DNA of 64,000 nucleotides from Ambrosia x helenae (taxonomy: Eukaryota > Streptophyta > Magnoliopsida > Asterales > Asteraceae), in contig CM061232.1 in assembly GCA_030844895.1 (NCBI GenBank), positions 82,354,555 to 82,418,554 of the forward strand. The letters run 5' to 3'. Position numbers and translations under genes: made by a program. Below the pieces are notes generated by a model. It worked only from the letters and a program-made list of their open reading frames with translations. It was not told the DNA's origin and searched no databases. This document shows positions 32,826-44,068 of the stretch, in pieces; the first letter of the stretch is position 1, and every line of letters begins with the position of its first letter.

Positions 32826-34814
32826 ATGGCACTTGACTGGGATCCTAGAGGCATGCACAACCAACCGATGAATCTCGATACTGAGGATGCCAAGTTTAGA
32901 GATGTAGTGACTTGGATAAGACGCAGCAAAGTCGGATTTGCTGTGCAGAACGCTGAACCAGTTTACGTCTCCCACATTGAAGATTTTTGGAGATCAGCTA
33001 GAGTCGAAACAGTATCAAGAGTCAAGCGTATCAACGCAACTGTCCGAAACAAGCTTGTGATCATTACTGAGGACACAGTTCGAAACGTGCTAAGGTTGCA
33101 AGATCAACCAGGAACTTTCAGATTCATGTCTAAAGCTGATATTCACCAACAATTCAGGATCTTCGGCTACAAGGGTGAATTTGACAAGAGAGGCGATGTA
33201 AAGAAGAGTCAACTTACAAGAGACTGGAGACTTATCAGTCATGTATTCTTAATGTCTCTATGTCACAGAAAGGGAGGATACAATGCGCTGAGTGCTGAAT
33301 GGTCGACAGCAATGATAAAGATCTGCAAGGACGAAGCGTTCAATCTGTCAGGCATGATCTTTGACTATATGGTGAAGAATGCAGATGCTGGTTCAGGGAA
33401 GTGGGCTATGTACCCGAGGTTTGTCCAGATGATGATTAACACTCAACATGAGGGTCTGCCTGTCGGTGATGAATACATATTCACCAGAGGGGCACGATTC
33501 TTCACAGAGTGCAACACACCTGACTGGGAACCAATGCTGGAAAACATGTATGCGGCCCAGCGATATCCTGTTGTTATGGAACTGTACAACAAAATCAAGA
33601 AGAGAAGATCAGATGCTGCAGAACCCCGACAACAATCCAGAGCTGCCCCTGCACCTGGATCATCTGAACCCACTCCTTCAGCCCAGCCGACTGCTGAAGA
33701 GATTGCCCTAGAAAAATCAAGGGGCAAAAGAGTGGCGACTGAACCTGCTCCATCAAAACCTAGCAAGAAGAAAAGACCAGCAGGTTTGTTGCAAGAATGG
33801 AGAGACACTCTGACAACCGAGCAACTTGAAACTGCTGCAGCTTTACAACAAGTTGCTGAGTATGAGAGGGCAGCAAGAAAAAGAAGAAGAGAACAGCTAC
33901 CTGAATCAGAGATCCCCCGTGTTGTGACTCAGGAAGATATTAAGGGAGAAGCGGTCTTAGAACACATGTTTGGGCCTGAACAACCGAATCAACCAAGGCC
34001 TTCCACTGCTGCTGCTCCTGCTCCTAAAGCTCCAGCCCAGAGATCAGCCGAACCATCCTCATCAGCTCCTGCTGCACCTCGTCGCAAACCGGTGCATCAG
34101 GAACTATATGAGAAACTTGTCAAAGAGGTCGGTAAAGCTGCTGCTAGGGAGATCTGCACTTTAAAGAGCGACGTGCACAACAACCAGGAGCTTAGAAAGA
34201 AAGTAAAAAAGCTCAAACACAAGAATCGAAACATGGAGAAAGTCATTAAAGATCAAAGATACATTATCAAGTTCCAGAATGAAGTTCAAATGCAGATGTT
34301 TGAGATGTTCCAAGAATTTAAGAAGGAACTAACAGGTGCTCCCAGCGTTACTTTTGATGAAACTTTCGATTTTGGAAAGTTTTTGGAGAAGGAGAAAGAG
34401 AAAGAAAGGATCGCCGAGGAAAGTGAGGTTGATGAAGTAAGCGAAGATGAGATGCCAGAGAGATTTGTGGAAATGGGAATGGACGAAGAAGTGGTTTATG
34501 AGACATGTGATGGGCACAAGTTGGATCCCGAAAGATCCACTTGGTTTCCTCGAAAGCCCATCACCATTCCAGCCCTACATCAGAATATCCATCACACAAA
34601 GTCTGCTCACCAGGAGAAGATCATCTCCTGGAAATATGATGAGGAAAAGAGATTATTTGCTGTGAAAAGGAGAGGGGGAGTGATACAATATTTCAAAGGT
34701 CAAAAGGAGCTGAAATCTCTCCCCCGATGGGATATCCGGGAGCTTAATAGGGCCCCTTTCATCAATCACTCCCTCGACTCCCAGGCTGCCATGGTCGAGG
34801 GGCCAAAGCAATGA
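32826..34814 (+). CDS. Intact ORF downstream of pol (Sirevirus 3' ORF, env-like position)
   Basis: 663 codons from ATG 32826 (MALDWDPRG), which directly follows a CAG that could be a splice acceptor. Residues about 10-240 form a globular region with WRSARVETVSRVKRINATVR, IFGYKGEFDKRGD and KWAMYPRFVQMMINTQHEG, a motif I associate with the extra ORF of Asteraceae Sirevirus-like elements. About 260-410 is Ala/Pro/Lys/Arg-rich and disordered, with basic clusters. About 420-510 is a coiled coil (ELRKKVKKLKHKNRNMEKVI onward). I see no signal peptide or membrane segment, so 'envelope' is a label of position only. The frame is fully open although pol is broken. Function unknown. Confidence 0.7.
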   Translation: MALDWDPRGMHNQPMNLDTEDAKFRDVVTWIRRSKVGFAVQNAEPVYVSHIEDFWRSARVETVSRVKRINATVRNKLVIITEDTVRNVLRLQDQPGTFRFMSKADIHQQFRIFGYKGEFDKRGDVKKSQLTRDWRLISHVFLMSLCHRKGGYNALSAEWSTAMIKICKDEAFNLSGMIFDYMVKNADAGSGKWAMYPRFVQMMINTQHEGLPVGDEYIFTRGARFFTECNTPDWEPMLENMYAAQRYPVVMELYNKIKKRRSDAAEPRQQSRAAPAPGSSEPTPSAQPTAEEIALEKSRGKRVATEPAPSKPSKKKRPAGLLQEWRDTLTTEQLETAAALQQVAEYERAARKRRREQLPESEIPRVVTQEDIKGEAVLEHMFGPEQPNQPRPSTAAAPAPKAPAQRSAEPSSSAPAAPRRKPVHQELYEKLVKEVGKAAAREICTLKSDVHNNQELRKKVKKLKHKNRNMEKVIKDQRYIIKFQNEVQMQMFEMFQEFKKELTGAPSVTFDETFDFGKFLEKEKEKERIAEESEVDEVSEDEMPERFVEMGMDEEVVYETCDGHKLDPERSTWFPRKPITIPALHQNIHHTKSAHQEKIISWKYDEEKRLFAVKRRGGVIQYFKGQKELKSLPRWDIRELNRAPFINHSLDSQAAMVEGPKQ

Positions 34815-34945
34815 ACTCCACTAGGATCCTCAGGAAAATCCCCCTCAACAAAGGTTAACCACTTCGGTAATAACCACCAGGAGGTCAGAGGGTGGCGAAG
34901 GTCATCTCTCCCGCAAGAAGTCCCTTTGGGGAATGACTTAATACT
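34815..34945. other. Right edge of the copia element, no LTR found
   Basis: The sequence after the ORF does not match the 5' LTR (8870-9244). I see no gene or repeat here. Confidence 0.4.
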
Positions 34946-35770
34946 TCATAGCACATATTCAGCATCAACTTGCAGAGCACCTTCAAAGGGTAAGACATGA
35001 GGCAAGGAGGGGGGGTCCATGACGGGATGTTTATCGATAAGCGCTTTCAAAGTGTCATCCCCGAAGGGTGATACCCCAGAAGAACACAAAACCTTAATCG
35101 CGGTCATGAAATGACCATCCTCTACCTTCCGCAAACATTTCTTAATACAGTCGCCGTTCTTAGATGCTGGTTGGGCAGAAGCCCTCCCAGCCAATCCTTT
35201 AGGAGACTGGTCGAGAAGGGAAATGGCAAGCTCCCCTAGCCCAGCCCCATCTTTACAGAATTCCCGCATGATTCTATTACACTGCAAGGACTAACGGTTT
35301 CCTGACCGCCGTTCTTGCCTAGAAGTCGGCCGAATAACCCTCAAGGTGCACCGAGGCAACAACAAAAGCGCCACCTAGGCCTCCACAGATCCAGGGGTAG
35401 CCATCACCTTGCACAAGGTCCCAGTTAATGCATGGGCAAATGCCAGCCTACAGGAAGGCAGGATGCTCTTAACAGTCGTTATCGGCATAGCAAAAAGGCA
35501 TTCTAGAAGCCCGATATCCACAACTACCATTTGAACAAGTTCTAGTTCGTTGTGGACCAAGTTTGAGCAAGGTTTAGGAACCCCTACAATAAAATCCTCC
35601 ACACACCCGATGCTGTGGGAAAACTTCGTGACTCTGTCTTCGTGATGGCATCCTCTACTGGGAGCACACATGGACATGTATCGTTCACATAACCATTGAT
35701 TAATACCCCGCAAGGCCTGACCCACCTCCTCAATGAGGGCACTATTCTTAGAAATGGCATTACACAACAT
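34946..35770 (-). pseudogene. Fragment of a plant RT-domain gene family
   Basis: Two minus-strand open pieces. 35375-35770 contains CRLAFAHALTGTLCKVMATPG near its end. 34946-35287 contains IKKCLRKVEDGHFMTAIKVL and PSLPHVLPFEGAL. I recognise these as the region just before the reverse transcriptase in a widespread 'reverse transcriptase domain' protein family of Asteraceae. The RT itself is absent: the sequence stops at the copia edge near 34930. Several stops and a frame change show it is dead. Confidence 0.55.
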
Positions 35771-36727
35771 TTCTCTGTCGTCACCCCAACCTAAATTGTC
35801 TCATTTAAGGTGTGCCAGCAGCCGAGAGCTACCAGATGCACCAAATTGGCAAGTGTGAAATAACTTAAATGGACACGCATGTGTTTCTCCATCAGCACTA
35901 GGTGTGGCCTTAGGAAATCAACAACGCTTCCGACTCGAAGAAGGTATGCAAACCCGACTCGAGATGAGTGGGGATTTAATAATAGACAAACGCCACCAAG
36001 ACCGTTCATCGGCAACCCGCGATTGACGACTATTCAACACGCTAAGGACGGTTAAGACATGGACCTCTAAACAAAAATGGAGAGTATTGATGGTGGTGGG
36101 CGATTGGGTTTAAGGAGGGGGCGACTGGGGTGGTGGTAGGGCTAATTGGGTGGTGATGGGGCGATTTGGTTAAGCGAGGGCGACTGGGTTTTATGATCAA
36201 AATAATACACGTATGGAGAGTCACGTAGTAGAAAAGCACAAGTATGGGACCAGAGATGGGACACATATCAACTAGCACAGGTACACGTAAAAACTGTTAA
36301 ATGAAGGGCGAAACCATACTTATGAAAAGAATTCAAAAATCTCAGATTGTTGTTTTTATTGACCTGGACCCATAAAATTTCTATAAAAATATCTAAATAG
36401 ACCGATATACAAATCCTAAAAACTAATTTTGATTTGGTGAATGTTTCGATGGTATATAGTATGGTTTTAGGTTCAATTTTTATCAAGTCACAAATCAAGC
36501 AAGAACAGATTATTTAATGGATGAAAATGATTGATTGTTTGTGCAAAATACTCACCGTTCAAAGATGAATATAAGAAGATCGATGAAAAACTCGGTGGTT
36601 ATCATAATGGAATAGTCAATGAACGGTCAAAGTAAAGTGAGAGAGGGGGGGGGGGTCGTTGAGTCTGATGGGTTCAAATAACTAGTTGAAGGTGGGTAAA
36701 ACAGAGAAGAGGGGTTTGGAAAAGGGG
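35771..36727. other. Non-coding stretch with G-rich minisatellite
   Basis: 36075-36190 holds loose repeats of GGGCGACTGGG/GGGCGATTGGG and GGTGGTGG. A run of G lies at about 36645-36656. No gene supported. Short minus-strand frames here may extend the RT-family relic but I cannot match them. Confidence 0.4.
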
Positions 36728-39120
36728 TGTCACACCCTGCCTAAGGCGGAAACACGGGGTGCAACTGAAATGATTTCCAAGCACAAAAGTCACACGAGCA
36801 TCATTTAATAAAACAGGAATTACCATTTAAAACATTCAAGTCTTACAAAACATAACATTAATTGTTTGAATTAGAAACCATTGTTAAAAGTATTTAGATC
36901 AAAACATCACAACAATAGTTCAAAAGATGGTATCACTTAAATGCTCGCACGCGACCTTTCGAAGTTCCATGCTCCATGCTAATTTTCCTGAAAAACATGC
37001 ATGAAAAATATATGGGTCAACATAAAGTTGGTGAGTTCACGGGTTTTTGTATGTTGGACCTGTAATCCCAAATCCGACTAAATTACTGTCTAGCTAGGGC
37101 AATAATTAATATGTGATCTGACATGAGCCTATAACCAAACCTTGACATGTTGTGCCTCGCCCATTGTACACTCAAGACAATGAATAAATGTGAAATACTA
37201 GCACTCTTTTGATATTTGTCATCCGGTTAGAGCGACTGACCAAGAGTGGGGGTGTCAACCCAACAGATCTATTCTGGTGTTTCATGGCTAAGTCCATAGC
37301 CAATGGTTACGGTATGATGTATCACACGAGGGCTTAATGGATCCTGAACCTTGATGTCTCATGTTCACATAATAGTCATGTATGTAACTGAAAACTGAAA
37401 ACTGAAAACTATACACATGTTTTTCCCCCGGAAAATGTATGTAAAACAGTGAAAAGGGGCAGTGAAACTCACTTTATGGTATGTCTTGGAAATGAACTAA
37501 TGAGTCTGAGCTAGAGAGATCGACCTACGCGTCCTATGTAAAAGAGACATTTTAGGTCTATGTTACTTGTACTTCTTACAAGTTGTTCTCTTATTATGCT
37601 TGTTCTTGTAACTTAACTCTTTAAGTTAAATGTGTCTTTGGTGTAAAGATTTACGTATATGACGGCTTAATCGTTAAAAGATACAATCTTTATCTTTTAA
37701 ATGTTGCACATTAGGGTTCCTAATGTAGTATTTTCCAAGATATGAACCTGATGGTTTTGTGTTTCAAGATTCATAACCTTTATGTAAACTAGTGATTTTG
37801 ACAAGGAGATAGCCTCGTTTCTTGAGAAAACACCACTTTTTTACTTGTGAAAACATATATACCTTGTATGCTTTGTTACGGATCTAACATGTCACACATG
37901 ATCTTTAACTATCCACGTTATGTCTTATGTAAATGTGCTTGGGAAAATATATAGTTTTTCTTTTTAAAACTTTCGGCCCTATGGATATATATCTATATAT
38001 ATATTTCGGCCTTGTGGTGTATGTAAACACATGCATTTTCCAACTACATTATGCATTTCAAGTCATAAGCTTACTTATTTTACTTAGTTTTAGTTACAAG
38101 TGTCAACACTAAGTGAACAACTTGGTGTAGAAAAGGAAACATGATTATAAAATCACAAGTTAGAAATATGGTTATACCTTCTAGTGTTTAAGAAAAGTGA
38201 GGGAATTAGGGCCCTTGTCACCTTGGTTAAGCTCCTTGTACCCCTAGATTTCCTTTGAAAGTTGGTGGTTTTTGGTAGTGTAATAGAGCCGAGAGGGGGG
38301 GGGGGTTCGGTGGTGGAGAGGTACTTCGGTGGTGGTGTGGTGGTCCGGCGGTGGTGCTGGCCGTGGGGTGGTGGTGGTGTCCGGCGGGTATGGTGGTGCC
38401 GAGAGGGAGACGAGGGAGAGATAGAGGGTGTGTTAGTTGTTTTTGTGGTGCACCCAAGTATCAAACCTTGACCTCAATATATACTAGATGTTTTGGCAAA
38501 GCATCTTGGCTTAGGCAAGGTGATAGGAAGTATCTTTCCTTTTTAGTGTAAGATCAAGTGAAAGTGGATTTTGGCTAAGATTGTGGGCATGTTATGGAGT
38601 TGATGTGTGCATGGTGCATCTTGGGAAGAGGGGGCGAAAATTACAAGGGTGTTGGGAGGTTTAGGCTTGGTCATATCAATTAGAATTGACATATGATGAT
38701 CATGGTTCTAGCTAGATATGGGACAATATAAGATTGATGGGGTAAGATCAAGAATCTTTGGTGCATGGAAAGTCCAACTAACAAAGATGGTAAGTCAATG
38801 TTTCTTGATCCATGTAGTGATAAAGCTAATTAGCACTTTAATGTAAAGTCTTAGGAATGTGGGGATAAGACATATGCATGAGTGTTGAGTGAAAGATCCA
38901 AAGATCTTACACACGTATGTATGTATGCATGGGCTAGTTATTTTTGGTAAGTCAATGTTTATGGAAGGAATAAGTGGAAAGGTGTTTGGCTAATTTGGCT
39001 GGAATCTATGATGGATTTGATAGATCAATTAAGGTGTGAGAGTTTAAGCGTTAGAAAGCACATACACACATGTATGTGTGTGTGCCGTCGTGCATGTATG
39101 TATATACATATATATATATA
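36728..39120 (-). repeat. LTR of gypsy remnant B, left part
   Basis: Begins TGTCACACCCTGCCTAAGGC and shares short blocks with the other gypsy LTRs here (GGCGGAAACA, GGGGC-N-GTGAAACTCAC). It includes a strongly G-rich segment (38287-38405, repeats of GGTGGT and a run of ten or more G). It stops at the Helitron insertion point in a TA-rich tract. Confidence 0.7.
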
Positions 39121-39362
39121 TCTATACTATATATAATATGCATATATGAAGGGCAAATTTGGTCATTTGACAATTATTTAAAAGGTACAAACTTCTAAAG
39201 CTAATTGTATAATCATTTAAAGCACTCCAATATTCAAATCTCTTAAAACCATTTTCCATCATGCACAGGCGGGACAAGGCGGGCAAAAACCATTTTCAAA
39301 TTTTAAACTGGCAACTTTTTCTTCTCTCTCTTTCTCAATATCCATGTGAATTCTGTGGATCT

Positions 39363-39390
39363 ACTCTATCTTTCTATCTCTCTCTCTAGA

Positions 39391-39432
<42 letters not shown>

Positions 39433-39433
39433 T
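39363..39433. repeat. (TC)n-(AC)n microsatellite
   Basis: A TC-rich tract passing directly into an AC run, near the 5' end of the Helitron. Confidence 0.85.
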
Positions 39434-42060
39434 AGCGATTCAACCCTAAATCAAAGATGAAGAATAAATAAATTTGTTTGGTGATCTAAATTCATGCATC
39501 AACTGTGTTACTGGTGGTAACAAACGGTGACGGCCGCAAATTCGAGGGTTCCAGTGACCAAAATCCGCTCAACTGGTGGTAGAGACGGCTAGGGATTTTA
39601 TGATTTCTACTTGACAGTTGAGTTATTGAAGAAGACTGAGCTGTGGACAAATGTTTTTATGGATATTTATAATTTTTTACCTCCAAATGTCAATTATTAT
39701 TGTTTATCTGGTCTCGCTCATGTTTTCTTTGATAGATCTGAGGTTACCTAGGTAGTTCATTTGCTATCACAACTGTTTCATGTGAAGCATTCAGCTAATT
39801 CCTTACGGTCGTTGTTAATCTGGGTTTATGGTTGTGTTTATTTTGGGTTTGCTCGAAAATTATTTAATAAGACCTCCAAATTTCTGATTTCTCCCAAATT
39901 TAGTTTTGTTTAATTTCAAGAAATGATTCATGGGTTAGTTTGGGTTCAAATATGTATTGCACTTTTTGTTTTCTATTGGGGTTTGCTTAAAGTTCATACG
40001 GTTACTTTTTTTTATGGGTTTTAATAAATTTTGCCTACTTATTGATGGGTTTGTTTTGAATTTACTTTGACTTCTAATGTTCTAAACAGCATTATTATGG
40101 ATTTGAATGTTGTAGGTTATTGTTATCAATGGAAAGGCCCTACTAAGGAACAAATTAGATGAAAACCTTCTGCTTATTTGGTATGATTTTCCCTATATTT
40201 ATCTTCTAATGCATATCATAAATCCACATAATGAATAATCTGAACGATGGTGGAAACATGGCTGGTATACAAAAAAAGAGGAATGCCTGGCAAGATGGTG
40301 TTCTTGGCATTAATTGCCTATCTGCTAAATTGTTTAGGTATGTGGAAACTTCAAACATGGTTCACCCGAAAAAATGCAGCTTTATTTTATTTCTTGACTT
40401 AGGGTCTATATAAGACTAAAATGAACTGATTCTAGCAGTACCATACTAATTGAATTAGAAATGATAGTACAAACTTAGAGGTCAAATGGGCTAATTGATA
40501 CTGATACAAATTTGATGCTAAAAATATTTGTCAATTGTGAAAGTGACATGTGAAAATAAGAAAAGGTGATAAATCTAGGGATCCGTAACTTATCAAAAGG
40601 GTTATTTAACAGCAATGTTAAATGGATAAACTTTTCTGAGAATTTTGGTTTTACTGATAATATTAGTAATTTTGAATACTTAAAAACCAAATTCATTAGA
40701 AGTTAATAGTTATGATGTTTTTCTTATTGACTGCCATACAACCGAAGGGTGTAGGTGGTTTAGGTGTGTTCAACTATGGAGTCGAGTCAGGTCAGGTTGG
40801 TGGGTTCAGGCGGCTGATGGTGTGGTTCATTTTGCGGTCCGTGTTTCATACAGTTGTGAAGATGGTTGGTCTGTAGTTGACTGGTGAAACTATAGGAGAG
40901 CTGGGAGGGGAAATCAGTGGAAATGGCAAAGCATTTTATGCTTTTATTGCTTTACCAGGTTAGTGTTCAATTTGGTTTATAAGTTTTAACAAATTGTTAC
41001 AGCTCACAGAGTAATAATTTGTTAAGTTTTATATGTTGCTAACTATCTAACCAAGTATATGTGATTTGATTTTAGATATTTGACGGCTTATTTGCTTTCT
41101 TGATCTCAGATTTGTTTTCAGTTTCCAGGTTAGTAGGTTACGCATGTATACATTTAATTTGATTTTTTTTTAATATGTCAATTGGTCTCCGTGACCATGT
41201 GTTTTGTGAAAATATTTTTTTTCTTCTAAAACTTCGGTACTGTTTGATATCATTGTATATCATGGTTTGTTCGTCTTTGGAGTCGTTCATTCTTTGTGCC
41301 TACAGTAAATGTGCATGTTTAACCGACTGCTGGTATATAAACCGAGATATCCCATAAGAGTCACAATAGTTTATTTTAAAGGTTTGAATGTGCGGATTTG
41401 TTTTGAAGATTTGAATGTACTAGTTGCTGGTATATATATAAATCCTTCATAACCAGTTCAAGAATACTTTTGTCAGATAGTGGGAAGATATATATTTATT
41501 TTTATGAGATCAACTGAGTATAACTATCTCTCCGTGATCTTTAATTAGATTAAATTTGTTTTGTTTCCATGTTGGTGGTTGTATACAATGTAGGATACCT
41601 ACTAAAGAAGCAACTGAAAGGATGCATTGAATCCAGATTGGTCAACTTGGTGTCCACCCTGGGGCAAAAGCAGGCAGGTAAGGTTTTACTTTCGCTATTT
41701 TCTTACATAAAGATTATATGATATGCTTAGTATAGGATGTTCATCAAAGTATAGAAGATTCCTTTTGGTCTACACAACTTAAAATTACAACTCAATTGGA
41801 CAGTGGGTACTATGGTTTTTTCAGTGCAATTTGAGGAAAATAAACAATTCAAATAGAGATCTGAATGCCTACTTTTTCAGTCACTTAGGATGCTTCCTTT
41901 AAAAAAATGCAATTGCACCCATAAATCCAACTCATTTGACCGAGTGGCTGAGTGAGATTCTTAATTCTTTTACTAAACAGGATTACTTTTATAGGTTATG
42001 TATTGGTTTTGTTCTAACTCTATTATTTTTCTATTGTTTATGTATAGTCTGAGAACGAAA
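39434..42060 (+). other. Helitron interior with possible captured exon pieces
   Basis: No long ORF. The segment at about 41593-41680 sits between an AATGTAG acceptor-like end and a CAG|GTAAGG donor-like end, and is more GC-rich than its surroundings. A second candidate lies at 40230-40335. T-rich intron-like sequence surrounds both. I cannot name a source gene. Confidence 0.3.
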
Positions 42061-42095
42061 GAGAAATGTGTGCTCAAAATGGGTTGTATTGGTAG

Positions 42096-42697
42096 CAAGG
42101 TTGTAAAAGGCGTTCTAGGCGGCCGCCTAGGCGGCGCCTAGGCGCTAGTCGGGACCCAATATCGGAAATTAGCCCTAGGCTGGGGATTAGGCGTTTTTGG
42201 GATTAGGCGGTGGTTAGGCGGGGTTAGGCGGACCTAGGCGGCGCCGGATTCATGATTTCCGGCAACGAATTCCGGCGACGGCGCTGCTACTTCTGTCAGA
42301 ATCCAGGGGAGGAAGAAGGGGAGGAAGAGAGAAGGAGAGATGGCTGCGTATATTATTTGTTGTAGTGTTTTAGGGTTTAAATAAATTTAAATGTTTTAAC
42401 ATTTAACCCCTCTTCTTTTCACTATTTTACAATAGTCTCTAAACCTTATAAACTTTACTCAAAAAGTTTAAAATAAGTTTGTGTATTTAAACATTTCACC
42501 CCCTCAATCTTTAATAGTTTACATTTGACTCTTAAACTTATAAATTTATAACATTGTATATGTATTATAAATTATAAATAGCTATTTATAATATCAACGC
42601 CTAATTCCGCCTAATTTCGCCTAGTCCGCCTAGTCCCGACTAGTCCCTAGGCTAGACCCCACCGCCTGCCTAGCGCCTAGCGCCTTCTACAACCTTG
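42096..42697. mobile_element. Non-autonomous hAT-like element 1
   Basis: 602 bp with terminal inverted repeats CAAGGTTGTA / TACAACCTTG and a perfect 8-bp target duplication ATTGGTAG (42088-42095, 42698-42705). Eight-base duplications and CA-starting inverted ends are diagnostic of hAT. GC-rich subterminal repeats (GGCGCCTAGGCG-like) mark both sides, and the middle is AT-rich. No transposase. Confidence 0.88.
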
Positions 42698-42788
42698 ATT
42701 GGTAGGGTTAATTATTTGATGTGTGTTGCAAGGGGTTTGACCCCAGAAAAGTCAAAAATACTCCACATTACTAAGGAGTTGTCCAAAT

Positions 42789-43224
42789 CTTGGTTTTAAA
42801 AAGCGTCAGGCGCACAAAAGCGACGAGGTCTAAGCGCATCGGGTGAAGCGCAAAGTGCAAAAAACGTGGGATTTTCGTACCCGAAGCGCGCACAAATTAT
42901 ATAATTTTTTTAGATATCCCATATATGTATCCAATAGGTTTTTAGCTTCATTTACCCAAAAATATAGCTATAAATAAGGTTCTTATATGATTTTACCTAT
43001 TTGTACAAGCCAAAAACACCAAGGTACAACATTTTTATGCATAAATATACATGGTGTACGAGAGGCGCGCGCCTCAGGGCCAAAAGCGACTGGAAAATGC
43101 CAAAAAATGCCCTTTTTCTGCGCCTTTGGGAAAATGGGTAGGCACAAAGCCTTCAGGCGCCTTAGGATGTGCCTTGATGCGCCTTGCGCCTACGTGTGCC
43201 TCAGGCGCGCTTTTTAAAACATAG
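42789..43224. mobile_element. Non-autonomous hAT-like element 2
   Basis: 436 bp. The inverted ends CTTGGTTTTAAAAAGCG and CGCTTTTTAAAACATAG match at 15 of 17 positions. An 8-bp target duplication GTCCAAAT lies at 42781-42788 and 43225-43232. Subterminal regions are rich in GCGC/AGGCGC words. A 76-codon open frame inside is chance. It lies 91 bp from element 1 but has different ends. Confidence 0.8.
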
Positions 43225-43740
43225 GTCCAAATGTACCAGGTTTGACCCAAAAGTCAAATTAGTAAATCTAGGTAAATGGGTTAAACATGGGGTAAAGGTA
43301 GTATTTTCTCGATAGCCTTCCAAACATTATAAAGAAATTAATGTAAAATGAAGCTTTTGCTAAGTTAAAAACTTCCTCTATATGACATTGTGAAGGACCT
43401 CAGATGAGTTTACTTTACTGATTTCATTGTGCAACTTGCATTGGATGTTGTATCGAAGCTACACGAAATCAGGGAAACACAAGCTTTCACTTTAAGACAT
43501 TTTTATATTTCACTGATTTTTCTTCATTTGAATGATCTACTAGATGTGGCAATAGGGCGCCTTAGGTACAACAGATAACTTATTTTACATCAAAGCTGGG
43601 AATGAGACGGGTACCATCGCTTTCATTGTCGGAATTTTTGTCACCAATTGAACGATGGTTTGGCTGAAAACAACTGGAGTTGGCGTTAAATACTTTCGTT
43701 CAATTTCTATACATTTTTTTCTTATTTGTGTGTTAGTTAC

Positions 43741-43999
43741 TGATGCGCGGTTGCACGCATCATGTTTATTTGCCAGTTTTGTATATTTTTGAGTCGTTTA
43801 GATAGTATTTTTATTAGTTTTAGGTCTGTACTCTATTATTTTAGTATTGTATATATTTTATTACTTTTTGGTTGTTTTTACTATTAATTTATTTATTTTA
43901 TATTTTTGGTAGGTGATCGCATGGAGCGGGGCTAAAACAATACAAATTATATTCGAGACCCGAACACCCGAGTCGAAAGCACGGGATCATAATACCATT

Positions 44000-44068
<69 letters not shown>

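Larger units (their letters stand above)
8870..34814 (+). mobile_element. Sirevirus-like Ty1-copia element carrying two nested gypsy elements
   Basis: Order: 5' LTR, Met-tRNA primer site, long leader, gag, second zinc-knuckle ORF, protease, integrase, RT, RNase H, non-coding region, then a 663-codon ORF. Copia order (integrase before RT) is clear. A large gag with a DxDDMEEMDLKWQMAM-type segment before the zinc knuckle, plus an extra ORF after pol, fits the Sirevirus/SIRE lineage. Removing the insertions at 15351-22658 and 23524-30508 (each with one target duplication) gives about 11.6 kb. No 3' LTR copy is found after 34814, so the right end is truncated or rearranged. Confidence 0.8.

Noticed and set aside
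33443..33808. 121-codon minus-strand open frame opposite the 3' ORF
   Set aside because: Shadow of the Ala/Pro/Ser-rich middle of the plus-strand ORF.
38153..38551. Pro/His- and Gly/Val-rich open frames on both strands
   Set aside because: Products of the G-rich tract in LTR B; not protein-like.
39262..39280. Right end of LTR B at GGGACA near 39272 with AGGGG/AGGCG as duplication
   Set aside because: The end at 50319, next to a purine tract and integrase, explains LTR B far better once the Helitron is removed.
42987..43217. 76-codon open frame
   Set aside because: Lies wholly inside hAT-like element 2 and covers its subterminal repeats.
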